Below are positions 31,879 through 43,509 of a stretch of DNA of 64,000 nt, in pieces. The translations under genes and the position numbers were made by a program. Under the pieces are notes generated by a model. It saw only the letters and a program-made list of their open reading frames with translations, had not been told where the DNA came from and made no database searches. This DNA comes from Candidula unifasciata (Eukaryota; Mollusca; Gastropoda; Stylommatophora; Geomitridae). The stretch covers positions 35,001 through 99,000 of the forward strand of contig CAJHNH020000487.1 in assembly GCA_905116865.2 (NCBI GenBank), written 5' to 3'. The first letter of the stretch is position 1. Each line of letters opens with the position of its first letter.

Positions 31879-32168
31879 AATCTCTATCCTGTGTGTAGTT
31901 ATCTGCCCTGACCCCATCTTCAGAAAGCTTCTTTGTCAAAGTTTAGTGGACTAATCTTTATCCTGTGTGTGGTTCTCTACCCCCTCCCCCCAACCAATTT
32001 TTGCTCCACCTCCACATTTATGAAGCTGCTTGGCCATAGTTTAGTGAACTAATATCTATCCTCTGTGTGCAGTCCCCCCCCCCCCCCTTTTTTTTCCCCC
32101 CAAGAAGCTTCTTGGTCACAGTTCAGTATACTATTGGCTATCCTGTGTGTGGTTCTCTGCCCTTCTAT
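31879..32168. repeat. about 90-bp degenerate tandem repeat, 3-4 copies
   Basis: Copies share CTATCCTGTGTGTGGTTCTC, AGAAGCTTCTTGGTCA and AGTTTAGTGGACTAAT. A C-run and T-run interrupt the third copy near 32073-32095. Confidence 0.75.
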
Positions 32169-32231
32169 AGAAGATTTATCTTTTGTCTAGAACACTATCA
32201 CTGAAGAGAGTGAACAATCATGGATGGCTAA

Positions 32232-32462
32232 ACATGTTTCAGGATAAGCTACAACCTAGAGCTAAACATGTTTCAGGATAAGCTACAACCTAGAGCTAAA
32301 CATGTTTCAGGATAAGCTACAACCTAGAGCTAAACAATTATTACTAATTCAGAAGACCACCAGGGGTTACTGAAAATGATATTTCTTTGTGATACTACTG
32401 AAAATGATATTTCTTTGTGATACTACTGAAAATGATTTTTCTTTGTGATACTACTGAAAAGC
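32232..32462. repeat. two short tandem repeats (33 bp x3 and 27 bp x4)
   Basis: CATGTTTCAGGATAAGCTAC with AACCTAGAGCTAAA repeats three times to 32335. TACTGAAAATGATATTTC with TTTGTGATAC then repeats about four times at 32368-32460. Confidence 0.88.
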
Positions 32463-32474
32463 TAGTTGAAGTAA

Positions 32475-33075
32475 ATGTTGGCTTGCATTGAGAGAAAAAA
32501 AATGAAAGAAGTTATAAGTGATTTAGAATTTCAAGGAAAGGATGACCATCTTTACAACTTAACCAAGGCAGGGGCATTTAAAGAAAACTTTTATAGTAGA
32601 TCGGCACAGAATAAAACATTTTCATGTTTTGCAGTGCAACTAGATGATGTTGGCCCAAAATTTGACAGAAGGTTTACAAAGTTCTTCCTGTAAGAAGATA
32701 TAATTTTTATGGCATTTACATTTAGGGAAATTAAAACTGAATGCATGGAGGAAATATCAGAACTAGCGGAAGGTGACCCAAATAAAGTAGAAGAATAAAC
32801 AATACATTTATATTGCAGCATTAACCTGACAGTAACATTCCTGAGTTCTGGAAATTACTGTCTGAAGAATCCTATGCAAATACTTGAAAGATGGCATTTT
32901 TGGGGATCTACATATCCACCAGTGAATCAGTGTTCTCTACCATGAATGGAATAAAAACTAAGGAGCGGAACAGTTTAAATTATGACTATTAGATTGTCTG
33001 CTTGAGAGTAACAGTAATGTCATATGATTTGCAACATGATAAACTCAATGATGGAGTCAAGTGTCTGGAAGCAAG
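32475..33075 (+). pseudogene. hAT-type transposase C-terminal relic
   Basis: A frame at 32475-32693 includes LNLTKAG-like and NKTFSCFAVQLDDVGPKFD sequence. After shifts, about 32905-33060 gives STSESVFSTMNGIKTKERNS and then CLRVTVMSYD. The latter matches the C-terminal dimerisation motif of hAT transposases of the ZBED/GTF2IRD2-like type (STxxCExxFSxMNxIKTKxRNxL). Stops and frameshifts break it. Copy R1 of a dispersed repeat begins right after. Confidence 0.6.
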
Positions 33076-33092
33076 CCCGCAGTCTGTTAAAA

Positions 33093-33180
33093 AGTCTGGT
33101 AGTCTTAGTTTCAGCTTCATAGCAAACGGGTCACCCCATCTTTGCTCCGCTCCTGTGCCAACGAAAAACACACAGAATGT
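33093..33180. repeat. dispersed repeat R1, copy 3
   Basis: Nearly identical to 5077-5163 (TTTCAGCTTCATAGCAAACG, then TGCCAACGAAAAACACACAG), with only a few differences, suggesting recent spread. Confidence 0.78.
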
Positions 33181-33739
33181 TAACAAGTGTAATATTTGTT
33201 GAATGATAAATCATGCATACCTGTTTCAATGGTAATGGCTTTAAAGTTTGTCTCAATTGGTCCTCTTTGTTGAAGTAAAGTAGATGTGCAGATATTTCTG
33301 AAATGACAAAATAAAGACAAAATGACAAACTCAGAGCTTGGCCATCAATGCTATAAAATTACTTTACTAGCTTCTTCTTTGTGTTCGCCAACTGTGAACT
33401 TCAATGGAAAATGCTGGTTGCTCATCCACTTCTGAACTTTAGTCGTCTTCTAGAATTTGAGCGTTGTGTGCATATACACTTTACAGATCTGACTTATACA
33501 GAATATTGGTTCCTTGCCTTTCAGGTAGATCCACCCTGACTTAAAATGAAACTCCCAATTAGTAAACTCTTATGACATGCGCATTGGGGTTGCAGTGGGT
33601 TTTCTGGGGCTACAGAACCAACTGGTGGTACTTTATTAACAGTCATTATTTTAAAATGTGAGCGTAATTTGGGGACATTCGGGCATTTTAAATCATTTTA
33701 AGTTCTTTCTGATGTCTATCAACAGTTAAACAATCTTCT

Positions 33740-34440
33740 TTGTATTTGGTTTTGTATGCTCAGGTCAGATTTCCAAGTGGGCTACTTCTATAAATTTTCA
33801 TGTCAGTTACATGTCCCTCATGGTTTCCTATAGCTTGCTCTGTACACTTTGTTCTTGAGGCCAGTTTCTCTTCGCAGTTGTAAGTATAGTCGGCTGGCCT
33901 GTGGAATGTGATTAGGTGTTTGTGGTCCCATCTGACAGACACTCTGTGGGGACTCTACAGACTTTAGTTTATGCATGTGGTAGTTGAGCCTGCAGTGTCC
34001 TGTTCTTAGACGGAAAACTGTTGAATATTGTTTTCTGTTTAGTCTTTTATATGTTTACTGTTGGTTTGTTCTTTCTACAATTTCTTGTATTTTCTATGGA
34101 TAAGTGTTCTGATTTCCAGTAATGACAATGAAAGAGTTTCTCTGTTGTTTCATTTTTCGTAGGTCTGTCCGCTAACTCATTTCCTACTATGCCATAGTGA
34201 GCTGGGACCCACTTGAGAACAATGTTATTCTTTTCTGAGAGTTTATTTAGCAAGTAGGTCAATTCTCTTTGCATGTTCTCTCGTAGATCTCTTCTCTTTC
34301 AGTCTCCTGGGGGACTGACAAGCAGTCCTACAGGAAAACAATCTTGCTGTCTTGTATATTTCTTTCCTCAAGCAATTGTATCGCATGAATAATTTCTTGC
34401 TGCTTTGCTGTTGAGTTGTTTTTTTTTAGTTTCCCACAGG
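33740..34440 (-). pseudogene. jockey-like LINE RNase H and C-terminal domain
   Basis: The minus-strand frame 34274-34047 encodes QRELTYLLNKLSEKNNIVLK, WVPAHYGIVGNELADRPTKN: the last RNase H motif (W-V-P-x-H, GNExAD). Upstream, shifted frames give the STAKQQEIIHAIQLLEE region. Downstream, FRLRTGHCRLNYHMHKLK and GPQTPNHIPQA match the Cys/His tail that follows RNase H in this LINE type. RNase H removes RNA from the RNA:DNA hybrid during retrotransposition. Several frameshifts. Confidence 0.8.
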
Positions 34441-34835
34441 CACATTACTTTTTCACGGTGGTCTAATATCTTGTAACATGACAACTAATGTATCAATGAA
34501 ATAAGTATGAAAGAAGTGTCACAAATGCAAAATGTTAGACTTGCCTGCCGCCAATTTCTTAACACTTGTAAAAATTAAGTTTGTTCTCATAACCATACTT
34601 ATATTCCTAGAGATGCGACTCTCTTTAGATCCAAGGCGGCCAATAGACTGACATTTGGTCACGCACGCAAGAACCTTATGCCTCCATTTCCATGAAAAAA
34701 TATGAAATTCGACACCCATTGAGCGTGTGTGTGTAAAATTATACAATTTGGTATATTTACTGGGGTTTAAATATTAGTATTATGAGCTATTTTACTTATG
34801 CTTAGCTGTGAAACTGCATGTTTTTTCACTTCAGA

Positions 34836-35000
34836 CTTGCGTTCATAAGTTGACTATTGCGTTCATAAGTTGACTATTGCGTTCATAAGTTGACTATTGC
34901 GTTCATAAATTGACTATTGCGTTCATAAGTTGACTATTGCGTTCATAAGTTGACTATTGCGTTCATAAGTTGACTACTGCGTTCATAAGTTGACTATTCT
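34836..35000. repeat. 20-bp minisatellite, eight copies
   Basis: GCGTTCATAAGTTGACTATT repeats eight times almost perfectly (34850-34998). Confidence 0.96.
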
Positions 35001-35628
35001 TAATTTGCTGAACGGTATTTAAAAGTTTGTCAGTATCTCTTAAATTAGGGAGGTTTAAGCAATTTGTCACTATAATTATTTGTTTAATTCTGTGTTTATT
35101 TTTACATTAATGTAGGAAGTTTCACAAGATGCAGGTTGCAGCAAGTGTTAACAAAAATAGATTTGAGTAACAACATTATTTTACTTGGAATCCAATATGT
35201 CCAACAAATTCAACACAGGTGGACTTTTGAGCCGCTTCTACTTTGTATTGAATAAATCACTGCCTGCAAGCAATTTAGCTGCAGGAAGACATATTTTATT
35301 TCTACAAAGATTTAAAATACAGACTTATGATTTTATTTCACAATGTGATCCGATTTTAAAAATCATTTTCCCAGAGGTCTATGACATGCCATTCATGCCC
35401 TGCCCTTTAAGGTCAAATCTTCTCAAATCTTTTCTCACTGTTTAGTAATTTACTTGAAATGTTTGCTAAAGTGCTTCAGATATTTGAGTTATGTTTTTGA
35501 AATCAACAACCATTGTAGCAGGTTGACAGGCATCAGTCTTTATTTTCAGTTAATGGAATTGTTTATGTAAGAATGTTTCACCTGATACTCCTCAATCTGG
35601 ATCATGAAATTCAACTATCATGGCTACC
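35001..35628. other. unannotated spacer
   Basis: AT-rich. A plus-strand frame at 35185-35445 (86 codons) has no recognised domain. Confidence 0.4.
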
Positions 35629-36082
35629 ATGTCTGAACATTATCATCATCATGTGCCATGCCAGTAAGTGTAGGCTATCATGTTTTGCTTCAACCATCAT
35701 GGCTACCATGTCTGAACATTATCATCATCATGTGCCATGCCAGTAAGTGTAGGCTATCATGTTTTGCTTCAACCATCATGGCTACCATGTCTGAACATTA
35801 TCATCATCATGTGCCATGCCAGTAAGCGTAGGCTATCATGTTTTGCTTCAACTATCATGGTTACCAATTCTGAACATTATCATCATCATGTGTCATGCCA
35901 GTAAGAGTAGGCTATCATGTTTTGCTTCAACTATCATGGTTACCATGTCTGAACATTATCATCATCATGTGCCATGCCAGTAAGAGTAGGCTATCATGTT
36001 TTGCTTCAACCATCACGGCTACCATGTCTGAACACTATCATCATCATGTGCCATGCCAGTAAGCGCAGGCTATCATGTTTTG
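35629..36082. repeat. 79-bp tandem repeat, about six copies
   Basis: Units contain CATCATGGCTACCATGTCTG, AACATTATCATCATCATGTG, CCATGCCAGTAAG and GGCTATCATGTTTTGCTTCA. The copies are highly similar. Confidence 0.93.
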
Positions 36083-37288
36083 CCATCTCAAAAATCACCA
36101 GAATCCCAGATTAGTTCAATGTTTTTTGTCTCGCCCAATCCACTTGGCCATGCCATCGACATATTTGTATCTTTGCCTTCCTTTGGCTCTCTTTCCATCA
36201 ATCTTGCTAGTTGTTATCAAATTCCCCAGTAGATTTCTTTTCGTAACATGTCAAAAAAATAATGACTGAGCAGTTGGTAATGAAGTTGAAATGTATGCTG
36301 AAATACAGAAATGTAACAGTTTTATATGAGTTATACTGTTTAAATTTACAATAACGGTAGCATTTTTAATGCATCTGTTATTATTTTAAGTTAGCAGTAC
36401 TGTCTGAGATATTTTGACTTGCCTTACCACCCCCGAATCCAAAGCATGTCTTCTATCGAGACTGCACTTTTTTTGTTTTTAAAGCATTTTGTAATTAATT
36501 AGGTTAAGATGTGTGCTAAGGTGCTATCAATTTTTTTATACAACTGTTATTATTTTAAACTGCTAATATTATCTGTTTGAGACTTTTTTTTAAAAACAGA
36601 GCACCCTTGGCCTCTGATTTTACCCATCAGACTATTGTCTTAACAGGTTTAGTAATTACATTTTTATATATACCAAAAGTGGAATTACTACATACGTTTG
36701 TTTATTTGTTTGTTAATTTTAAACCAATGTAGCTGTGTGGTGAGTACCTGCCCCTTTGTTTCTAGAGGGAAAAAGCCTGGGGTGCAATAATTTAAAAATA
36801 AAAGGGCGCCAAGTATCGTATTATTCCATCAATACATGACAGTCCTCTCCCTGTCATGATATTCCAACATAAATAAATGCAAACATATTCTACAGTACTG
36901 GTAAATGAACAACACACAAACAGTAAAACTCCCTAAAAAACAAAACAAAAAAACAGCTAATTCATAGGTGTACACAGTAGATATAATAATGTAAATCTAT
37001 TTTGTAAAACATCAGATTTATATGGTGTGTAAATTCTAAATTAGATTAGTCAGATAGCATTTTCAACACATTACTCTATTAAAATATTTATAAACAAGCT
37101 AAAACTATACAGTAAAAGCAAAATATGCAGTCATTAAAATGTATGCTGTCCGCATTTGCCCTATGGTTTGAAAGTTTTAGGCACATGGAACTCATTGCTT
37201 GAGCTACAGAGGTTGTCCTTTGTGCATTATTCTTTATTACTCTCTACTGTCAGCCGATTAAAAACTTTGTTATCCGTATGTCCACCTT
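36083..37288. other. unannotated AT-rich spacer
   Basis: Nothing recognisable on either strand apart from short homopolymers. Confidence 0.45.
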
Positions 37289-37500
37289 GCTGGCGTCTGT
37301 GGCTTAGGCATTGCGTATGCGCTTCATAATGCCGGGATGCCAGGTTCAATCACAGCTGCCGGCCTTGCATATTGTGTTGGTTTTGAAAGTGGCATCGAGA
37401 AGCTGACCATCCAGAAAGCAATGGCAAACTAGTGGATGTAAATTTGCCTAGAAAAACCACAACAGCCTATGTTGGGGTTGGTTCTGCAACATCCTGTAAA
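37289..37500 (+). mobile_element. tRNA-derived SINE
   Basis: An A-box-like TGGCTTAGGCA (37300-37310) and a B-box-like GGTTCAATCAC (37343-37353) are followed by a body with AGAAGCTGACCATCCAGAAA and ATGGCAAACTAGTGGATGTA. The head matches 23971. Confidence 0.55.
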
Positions 37501-38504
37501 ACATACACAACAAACTCATGGCTACTTTATCAACCTAAACAATCTGGTATATATCTCACCAGGCTGAGCTCGTTTGCAGATAATTAATCATGAACTTTTT
37601 CAGCGTTTACTTAAAAAAGTTTGTTGGCAGCCATTTTTATAATGGTAATTAGGTACATAGTTTATCCTATGTATTTAAGAAACACATATAATATATTATG
37701 CAGTAGTAGTACTCACTGCTCTTTTTGCAATGATATATAGTTGCTGAGGGATTCTCTAACTAAATAAATAAATAGTTTTTGCCATAATTCATAATATGTA
37801 AAAATGTAGTCATTTCCATTTTACATTTTACTGGAACGGAACGCAAAACACAGAACCCATTTTTTGTTCCAGGTTACACTATATTGTGTCTATGGTGGTA
37901 TCCGCCACTAAATGTTACACTGAGGTATCGATGGGTCAGATATTTAATTTAAATCTCTATCACTGACTCAATCCAGCTTGATGGTTTTCATAGGGAAAAC
38001 AAAAGATAAATAAAACTACACTAACTAGCATCCCTATATTATATTCTTTCACTCTGAAGCTTAATACTTTTTCAAACATACATCCCGCACAATTGATTCA
38101 CCCGTGTATTACTGTGAAATGTTTATAAAAGTATGTGTGTAATAGTATACTGTATACTGTTTCGTAGTCTCATTCAAACTAGAACCACTGGAGGCAAATG
38201 CTATGCAAATGATCTGACTCACGATTCTGAGGCTGATGCCATCTGGCTCATCGTGTCTCAAAAGACAGTCTGTGACTAACTTAGCCATTCTAATTTACCT
38301 TTGAGAAGTCGGCATTCGTTGCAACTATCCTAGCAGCGGTGTTAACGACATGAAGCTAGAGTACAGCCTGCAGACCTCAGAGTTTGTTCATTTCTTTCTC
38401 CAGCTCCGTAGTCGGGAATTAATCCGTCCCCATCATGTCGTCGCCCGACTTCCGCTTCCGGTATTATTTTCATGGATTCTCCCTGTTACTTTTCTTTTAT
38501 CTCT
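37501..38504. other. unannotated spacer
   Basis: No gene or repeat family recognised. Two short plus-strand frames near 38350-38500 open only because they continue into the CT microsatellite. Confidence 0.4.
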
Positions 38505-38523
38505 CTTTCACACTCTCTCTCTC

Positions 38524-38589
<66 letters not shown>

Positions 38590-38590
38590 G
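38505..38590. repeat. (CT)n microsatellite
   Basis: Long CT tract with rare A and T interruptions. Confidence 0.95.
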
Positions 38591-38672
38591 CCACATTATA
38601 CATTTCGTATACATCTTTCTCTCCTCAGTATACCTTTCATTTACATCTCTCTTTTTCTCTCACCATTATACC

Positions 38673-38678
<6 letters not shown>

Positions 38679-38758
<80 letters not shown>
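38679..38758. repeat. (TA)n microsatellite
   Basis: About 80 bp of perfect TA repeat. Confidence 0.95.
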
Positions 38759-38760
<2 letters not shown>

Positions 38761-38913
38761 AATCCTCCCCTTTTAGCTTTCATTTACATCTTTCTCACGT
38801 GCCCTTCTCTCCCCCTTTTACCTTTAATTCAAATGTCTCCTCTCCCCTTTTTACCTTCTTTACACCCTTCTTCCCCTTCAGTGTCTCATTGTATATTAAT
38901 GTGAGTACGTGTC

Positions 38914-39190
38914 ATGTCGAGGTGCATCCTTTACAGCATCCTTTGTCGAAAACTGAAATGTTTTGGTCATATCAAGTGCCACGACGGATTGGAAAAAATT
39001 ATAGCAGAAGGCATGGTACCAGGAAGGAGGGGCAGGGGTCGACCGACACGAAGATGGGCACAGGATATAAGTGACTCCTTGAGTGTGAAAGTGCATGAGG
39101 AGAAATGGCGAGAAACCGAGTTTCTTTCAGGCAGACTGTGATGAGAGCGACGTTCTGCAAAGGACCTGCTACATGATGATGATGACGTGT
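38914..39190 (+). pseudogene. LINE ORF2 C-terminus with GAT-repeat tail
   Basis: Encodes KLKCFGHIKCHDGLEKIIAE, GMVPGRRGRGRPTRRWAQDI, the KLKYFGHxxRHDGLE ... GRPxRRWxQD tail of a common invertebrate LINE ORF2. The tail ends in GATGATGATGATGA at about 39174-39185. A short related fragment is at 46861-46935. Confidence 0.78.
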
Positions 39191-39194
39191 CATG

Positions 39195-39560
39195 ATTAGC
39201 TGACTGGCTTAACATAAATACGGAGAAAACCGAAATCATGTACCAACCAGCACCAGGAAAAGTTTATACTGACCAACCATTTTGGTAGATGATAAAATAG
39301 GGGATATGAATACATTCATATACCTTTGTAGAAGACTATCTGGAAATGTCGCCATCGACGACGAAGTAAACACCAGGATCTCTAAGGCCAGCTGCACAAT
39401 TGGCAGACTATATACACCAATGTCTCGCATCGAAGTCGTATCAGTCTGTAAACCAAACTGTAGATATGCAGAAAAACGGTGCTTCCAGTGCTTCTGTGTG
39501 CTTGGTAAACATGGAATGCATGTATACAGACAAGGCACGCTGCCACGAAGAAAGCATGCG
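39195..39560 (+). pseudogene. LINE reverse transcriptase connection fragment
   Basis: Frames give LNINTEKTEIMYQPAPGK, then VDDKIGDMNTFIYLCRRLSG, NVAIDDEVNTRISKASCTIG and, shifted, CRKTVLPVLLCAW. This is the LN-x-x-KTE ... FxYLGSxLSxxxxIDxEI ... RISKA segment that follows YADD in the same LINE type as the previous entry. It lies after the C-terminal fragment, so this is a separate insertion rather than one collinear copy. Confidence 0.72.
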
Positions 39561-40340
39561 GGCACTCAAATTCCCACCCCTCGTGCAAATTTAACATTTT
39601 TTAGATAAAATTGGTGGAGGGGGGGGGGGGGAGGGTGTGTTTAAGTGCCCCCCCCCCAGGAAACATGTTGGACAGGAGGCATCAGCATCACCACATCACG
39701 GGCTAGGTAAAAAGTGGGTCGGGGTTCAAGCCACACCCCTCGCCCCAATGCGAATAAAGTAGGAAAACACTTGGGAACCCGCAGCACGCCTCACACTTTA
39801 CATATTTTCTAGGCAATTAGTGGGGGAGAGGCCCCGGGACTTAAGTGCCATGACCTGAGCAAAATTCTGGCCATAATGCAAGATAGGCAGGGTCACTATT
39901 TTTAATGGCGTGTATGCGTGGCATCCTGATTGCTGTGGTGCGCCTCTTGGCTGGTTGCCTCCGACTTCAGCACCTTGTTTTGCTAGGGTAGAATGTGATC
40001 ATACTCGAGGAGAGTAGGCTCATCCATTCGTCTTTCGCCTTTTCTTCGATTGTTGTCCCAGCCAGTTTAGTTTCCCGCTGGGGGTTGAGACCCCAACCTT
40101 CAACTCCCCATTTCTTTTACAGACTGACAACAAGCCGCTCCTTGTGATCAAGTTGGGAGCCCCGGAAAATAGCCGAACAGCAAGATGGGCATAGCTGTTG
40201 TAGGGTTACCAAATCCAGATATAAAATTTCAAGGTTTCAAATACCCTTGCGAATCTGCCAAGCCGACTAAAAAACGAAAACTGAAAAAAAAAAAAAAATT
40301 TACTCAACCATCATGAAATGTAAAATAATCTTTAGTCAAG
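39561..40340. other. unannotated spacer with G and C runs
   Basis: G-rich run near 39617-39632 and C-run near 39648-39657. The sequence to 40250 is comparatively GC-rich but without a recognised domain. Confidence 0.4.
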
Positions 40341-40343
40341 GTG

Positions 40344-40344
40344 T

Positions 40345-40391
<47 letters not shown>
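40344..40391. repeat. (GT)n microsatellite
   Basis: About 48 bp of pure GT repeat. Confidence 0.95.
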
Positions 40392-40395
<4 letters not shown>

Positions 40396-40573
40396 GCGTA
40401 AGACAGTAACATTCTCCTGTTTGATTCAACTATATACTATTTACAACACGTTATTTCAATTTGATGTCTATACCAGAAGATGACTTTCTGCAGTCCTATT
40501 CGAATTTATGTTATTCATAACAGGCAGTGTAAAAAAGTACAATTCCGTTTACCTACATCAGCATAAGTACCTG

Positions 40574-41062
40574 TGTAACAGGGAGACGTCATCACTTGTT
40601 TGTTAGGAGGTAGGATATTGCGCAAAGCTAAGATGTACCGGAATCAATAAGTTTTGGGAACCTTGTCATGCCACTTTTCTAGAACCTTCGTTTGTTATTA
40701 CCAGTGAAATATTTTGCAAATGAATAATCTATAAATACTATTTGACGTAATTGTTGACATGCCCTATCAAAGTGAACACAGCTGTACTGTCTCCATGAGA
40801 CCAGCTGCCAAACAAATGAGTATATTTAGGTGTAAAACAGATGATGCAGTCTGATGCAATCAAGAGACAATTAGAAAATCCCACGTAAGAACGCACATAG
40901 TAAACATGTTGAGATGTACTAGAAATTTCTAGTAGAAAACACATTCCCCACATTCCAGCAACTCAGTATAAATAATGAGTGAAAAACCACTTTGGGTAAT
41001 CCTTCAGTCTGCCAGACTTGGAAGAGAGGGACCAGTCATATGTACACTCAAAGAGAGCCTTC
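40574..41062 (+). mobile_element. truncated LTR-like sequence, homologue of 20622-21884
   Basis: Starts TGTAACAG and aligns with the start of the 20.6 kb sequence, including CTTGTTTGTTAGGAGG, ATGCCCTATCAAAG and the TATA-like AGTATAAATAATGAG. Alignment stops abruptly at about 41062, where dispersed repeat D2 begins. Confidence 0.5.
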
Positions 41063-41236
41063 AGGCTAACATCTTGTTCCTTGCACCTGGTCACAATCGA
41101 AACTCGCAATCAGTAGACATTCACTTTTGCTTTCTAATAATTACACGTGGTCAGACGATCTGCATTCTTCTCAGCTGCTCTCTTGCATTTGACCGCACAC
41201 ATTCATATCCAAACTTCAACTGACTTCCTATCCTCT
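41063..41236. repeat. dispersed repeat D2, copy 1
   Basis: Matches 45647-45820 over about 174 bp, from AGGCTAACATCTTGTTCCTT to TGACTTCCTATCCTC, with few differences. It begins exactly at the break in the LTR-like homology. Confidence 0.78.
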
Positions 41237-42299
41237 CTCGGTTCACATCTTCCTTTCAAGTCTCACGCTTTCCCCGTACCTCTGTTCACCCAACACGGGA
41301 TACTCAAGACCTGCTTATCTCGCTTTCCTCTTGTTTCACTGGTTCTCTGATCTTGTCCCCCCCCCCCCCCCCAGTCTGGAACTCTCTGGGATTTCCCCGG
41401 GAATTCACAACATTACAACTCTTCCCCACGCCTAGTAAAACATTTAATCTAAAAATTTGTTGTTTATTACTTCCTCTTCAGGTTATATTTTACAGGTTTG
41501 GGATCACTTTAATTTAATGATGTGGATTACCTACTAATCATTCTGGGTTTTGGTTATTACTTCTCTTTCCTTAGGTTTCACGTGATTTCCTTTTGTCTCA
41601 TCGCCTGTCATTGTATCCAGTGAGCACCCTATAACTTAATGGGAATCAACACCCTGGCACTCTCTTTCAAGTGCGGAAGACAATAACAGCTATGGAACAG
41701 AAATGTATAAACCCACAAAGTCCCACCCTCACAATCTGGACTCTCTGGCTACTCTCACTGGTTTCCGTTTCAACCAGAGTTTCATGTTTCCCGAACGAAG
41801 CAGTTTGACCCAAAATCCCCTGGATTATGTGATAGTAATTACCGATAATTTTTCTTCTCAAGTACTAATATTCCCTTCCTATTATCGTATTATATAACTC
41901 TATAAAATGTTTTACAACCATTATTTTCTCCAAAATATTGTATCCTATTATCTATGTGAAAAACAGTTAAATGTTTATGAAAAACTTATATCTTCATCAA
42001 GATGTATCATCATCATCAACATCATCATCCTCCCCATCATCATCATTGTCTTTATTATTATCGTCGTCATCATCATCATCACCATCATCATTGTCATCAT
42101 CACCATGTTAGTTGCAAACAAATATAACAAATAGAAAAATCATCATTTATCCTACATTACCCTTTTTCATAACATCAATTCATTCAAAAATACTGTTTCC
42201 TGTTACATGTAGTTCAATGTTTCCCTATGTAATGTATAGTTTATTACAACAAATACACTTATGCAACCTCAGTCTTGTTTTTTTTTCAGCACCTGTTTA
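41237..42299. other. unannotated spacer with ATC-rich stretch
   Basis: C-run at 41356-41372 and irregular (ATC)n/(ATT)n repeats at about 42005-42105. No gene is seen. Confidence 0.45.
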
Positions 42300-42329
42300 T
42301 AATCAACACGTCTGGTAGATGTTTTTCAA

Positions 42330-42900
42330 TGCCTTTAAAGTGCTCTTTTTAAAACTGAATTTGGGATATTAGTTACGCCCTTATGTATACCTCTGAGTTA
42401 CAAGTTGCATCCATTGTTAACAACTTAGTCATGCCTAAATTGTCAGAATAATAAATTCCTTTCCTATCAAGTATTTTTGAAACTTTTTAGGCTGATCACC
42501 AGAGCTGAAGCTTCTTTTTCGAAGATACTGTATTTATGTTGAGTGGAATGAAGTTTCTGTGACAGATAAACAACCGGAAGAAGAGTATTAGAGTGTCTTT
42601 GAGCCAACATGGCAGCTATAGTGTGACCACTAGAGTCAGTTTGTAAATAAAAAGTTCTAGATAGATCAGATTGTCTCAAGATTGGCGGAGTTGCAAACAA
42701 AGACTTAATCTTTTGTAAGATTATGTCATGGGTTTCTGTCCAATAATTTTTTCGAAACTGGTCTTTCTTCAAGAGTTTGACTAAGGAGTAGTGAGTTCAG
42801 CTAAATCTGGAATGAATTTTCCGTAATAATTTACAAGTCCTTATAGTCACTGCAGTTGTTTTTAGTCCTTGTTTTTTGCAATGATCTGCTTCTTTGAGCG
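42330..42900 (-). pseudogene. RT connection and RNase H of the Gmr1-like element
   Basis: Encodes GLVNYYGKFIPDLAELTTP, then the frame at 42772-42467 with TETHDIILQKIKSLFATPPI, FYLQTDSSGHTIAAMLAQ, VVYLSQKLHSTQHKYSIFEK, EASALVISLKSF, and after a stop GKEFIILT and DNLGMTKLLTMDAT in shifted frames. The catalytic acidic residues of RNase H (TDSS, E of FEKEA, LTDN) are recognisable. Confidence 0.8.
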
Positions 42901-42920
42901 CTGACTCGTCTAGAAGATGA

Positions 42921-43509
42921 TGTGTGTAGTAAATGCTCTTAGCACACATTCCATGATGACATAACTGGGACAAGCCGACACCGACTTAGCACAACGATAC
43001 ATCAGTTTATTGAAGTCTTATCACTTACATGAACGTCTGGTCCTTGTCCTAAGAAACAGCTTTCACACAACACATTACTCAGACTCTAACATGCTGGTTT
43101 CTCACGCAGTCACTGACCAGAATTCGCACAGATGAATATGGTTTTTCTCCTCGACTTCACATAGACTATCCTGGCTGGTCTTGGCTTCAAATGGATGTCG
43201 TCGTCTGTTTTTCCTCTCCCAACAATCAGTCTCACGTCCTCATTCTCTCAATCAATCTCTCGTCCTTTCAACAAATACTAACGTGATCAGACTAGGGTCT
43301 GACTTTTACCCCGTGTTTGTTTCACGTGGTCCTTTACTTCCACGTGGCGAGCTGTGGTCGCTATCATCGGGTTCCACGCGATAACTGGCGGTCATTACTT
43401 ATCTTGAAAACCTCGAGTAATCCGAGTATCTGGCTTCTCTCGGTATTCTTGTTAACACTGGGCTTTTCCCCCAGCGTTCCTAATCAGGTTGAAAATATTC
43501 CCCATTACA
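42921..43509. mobile_element. insertion in the Gmr1-like pol, possibly a solo LTR
   Basis: Reverse transcriptase homology stops near 43510 and resumes near 42900. The interval starts TGTGTGTAG and ends CCCATTACA, so TG...CA ends are possible. It includes CAGTTTATTG, an AATAAA on the minus strand. No target duplication was seen, so this class is uncertain. Confidence 0.4.

Noticed and set aside
31004..31917. Four overlapping 228-297-codon frames on both strands
   Set aside because: All follow from the 27-bp minisatellite period; mutually overlapping on both strands and lacking conserved domains.
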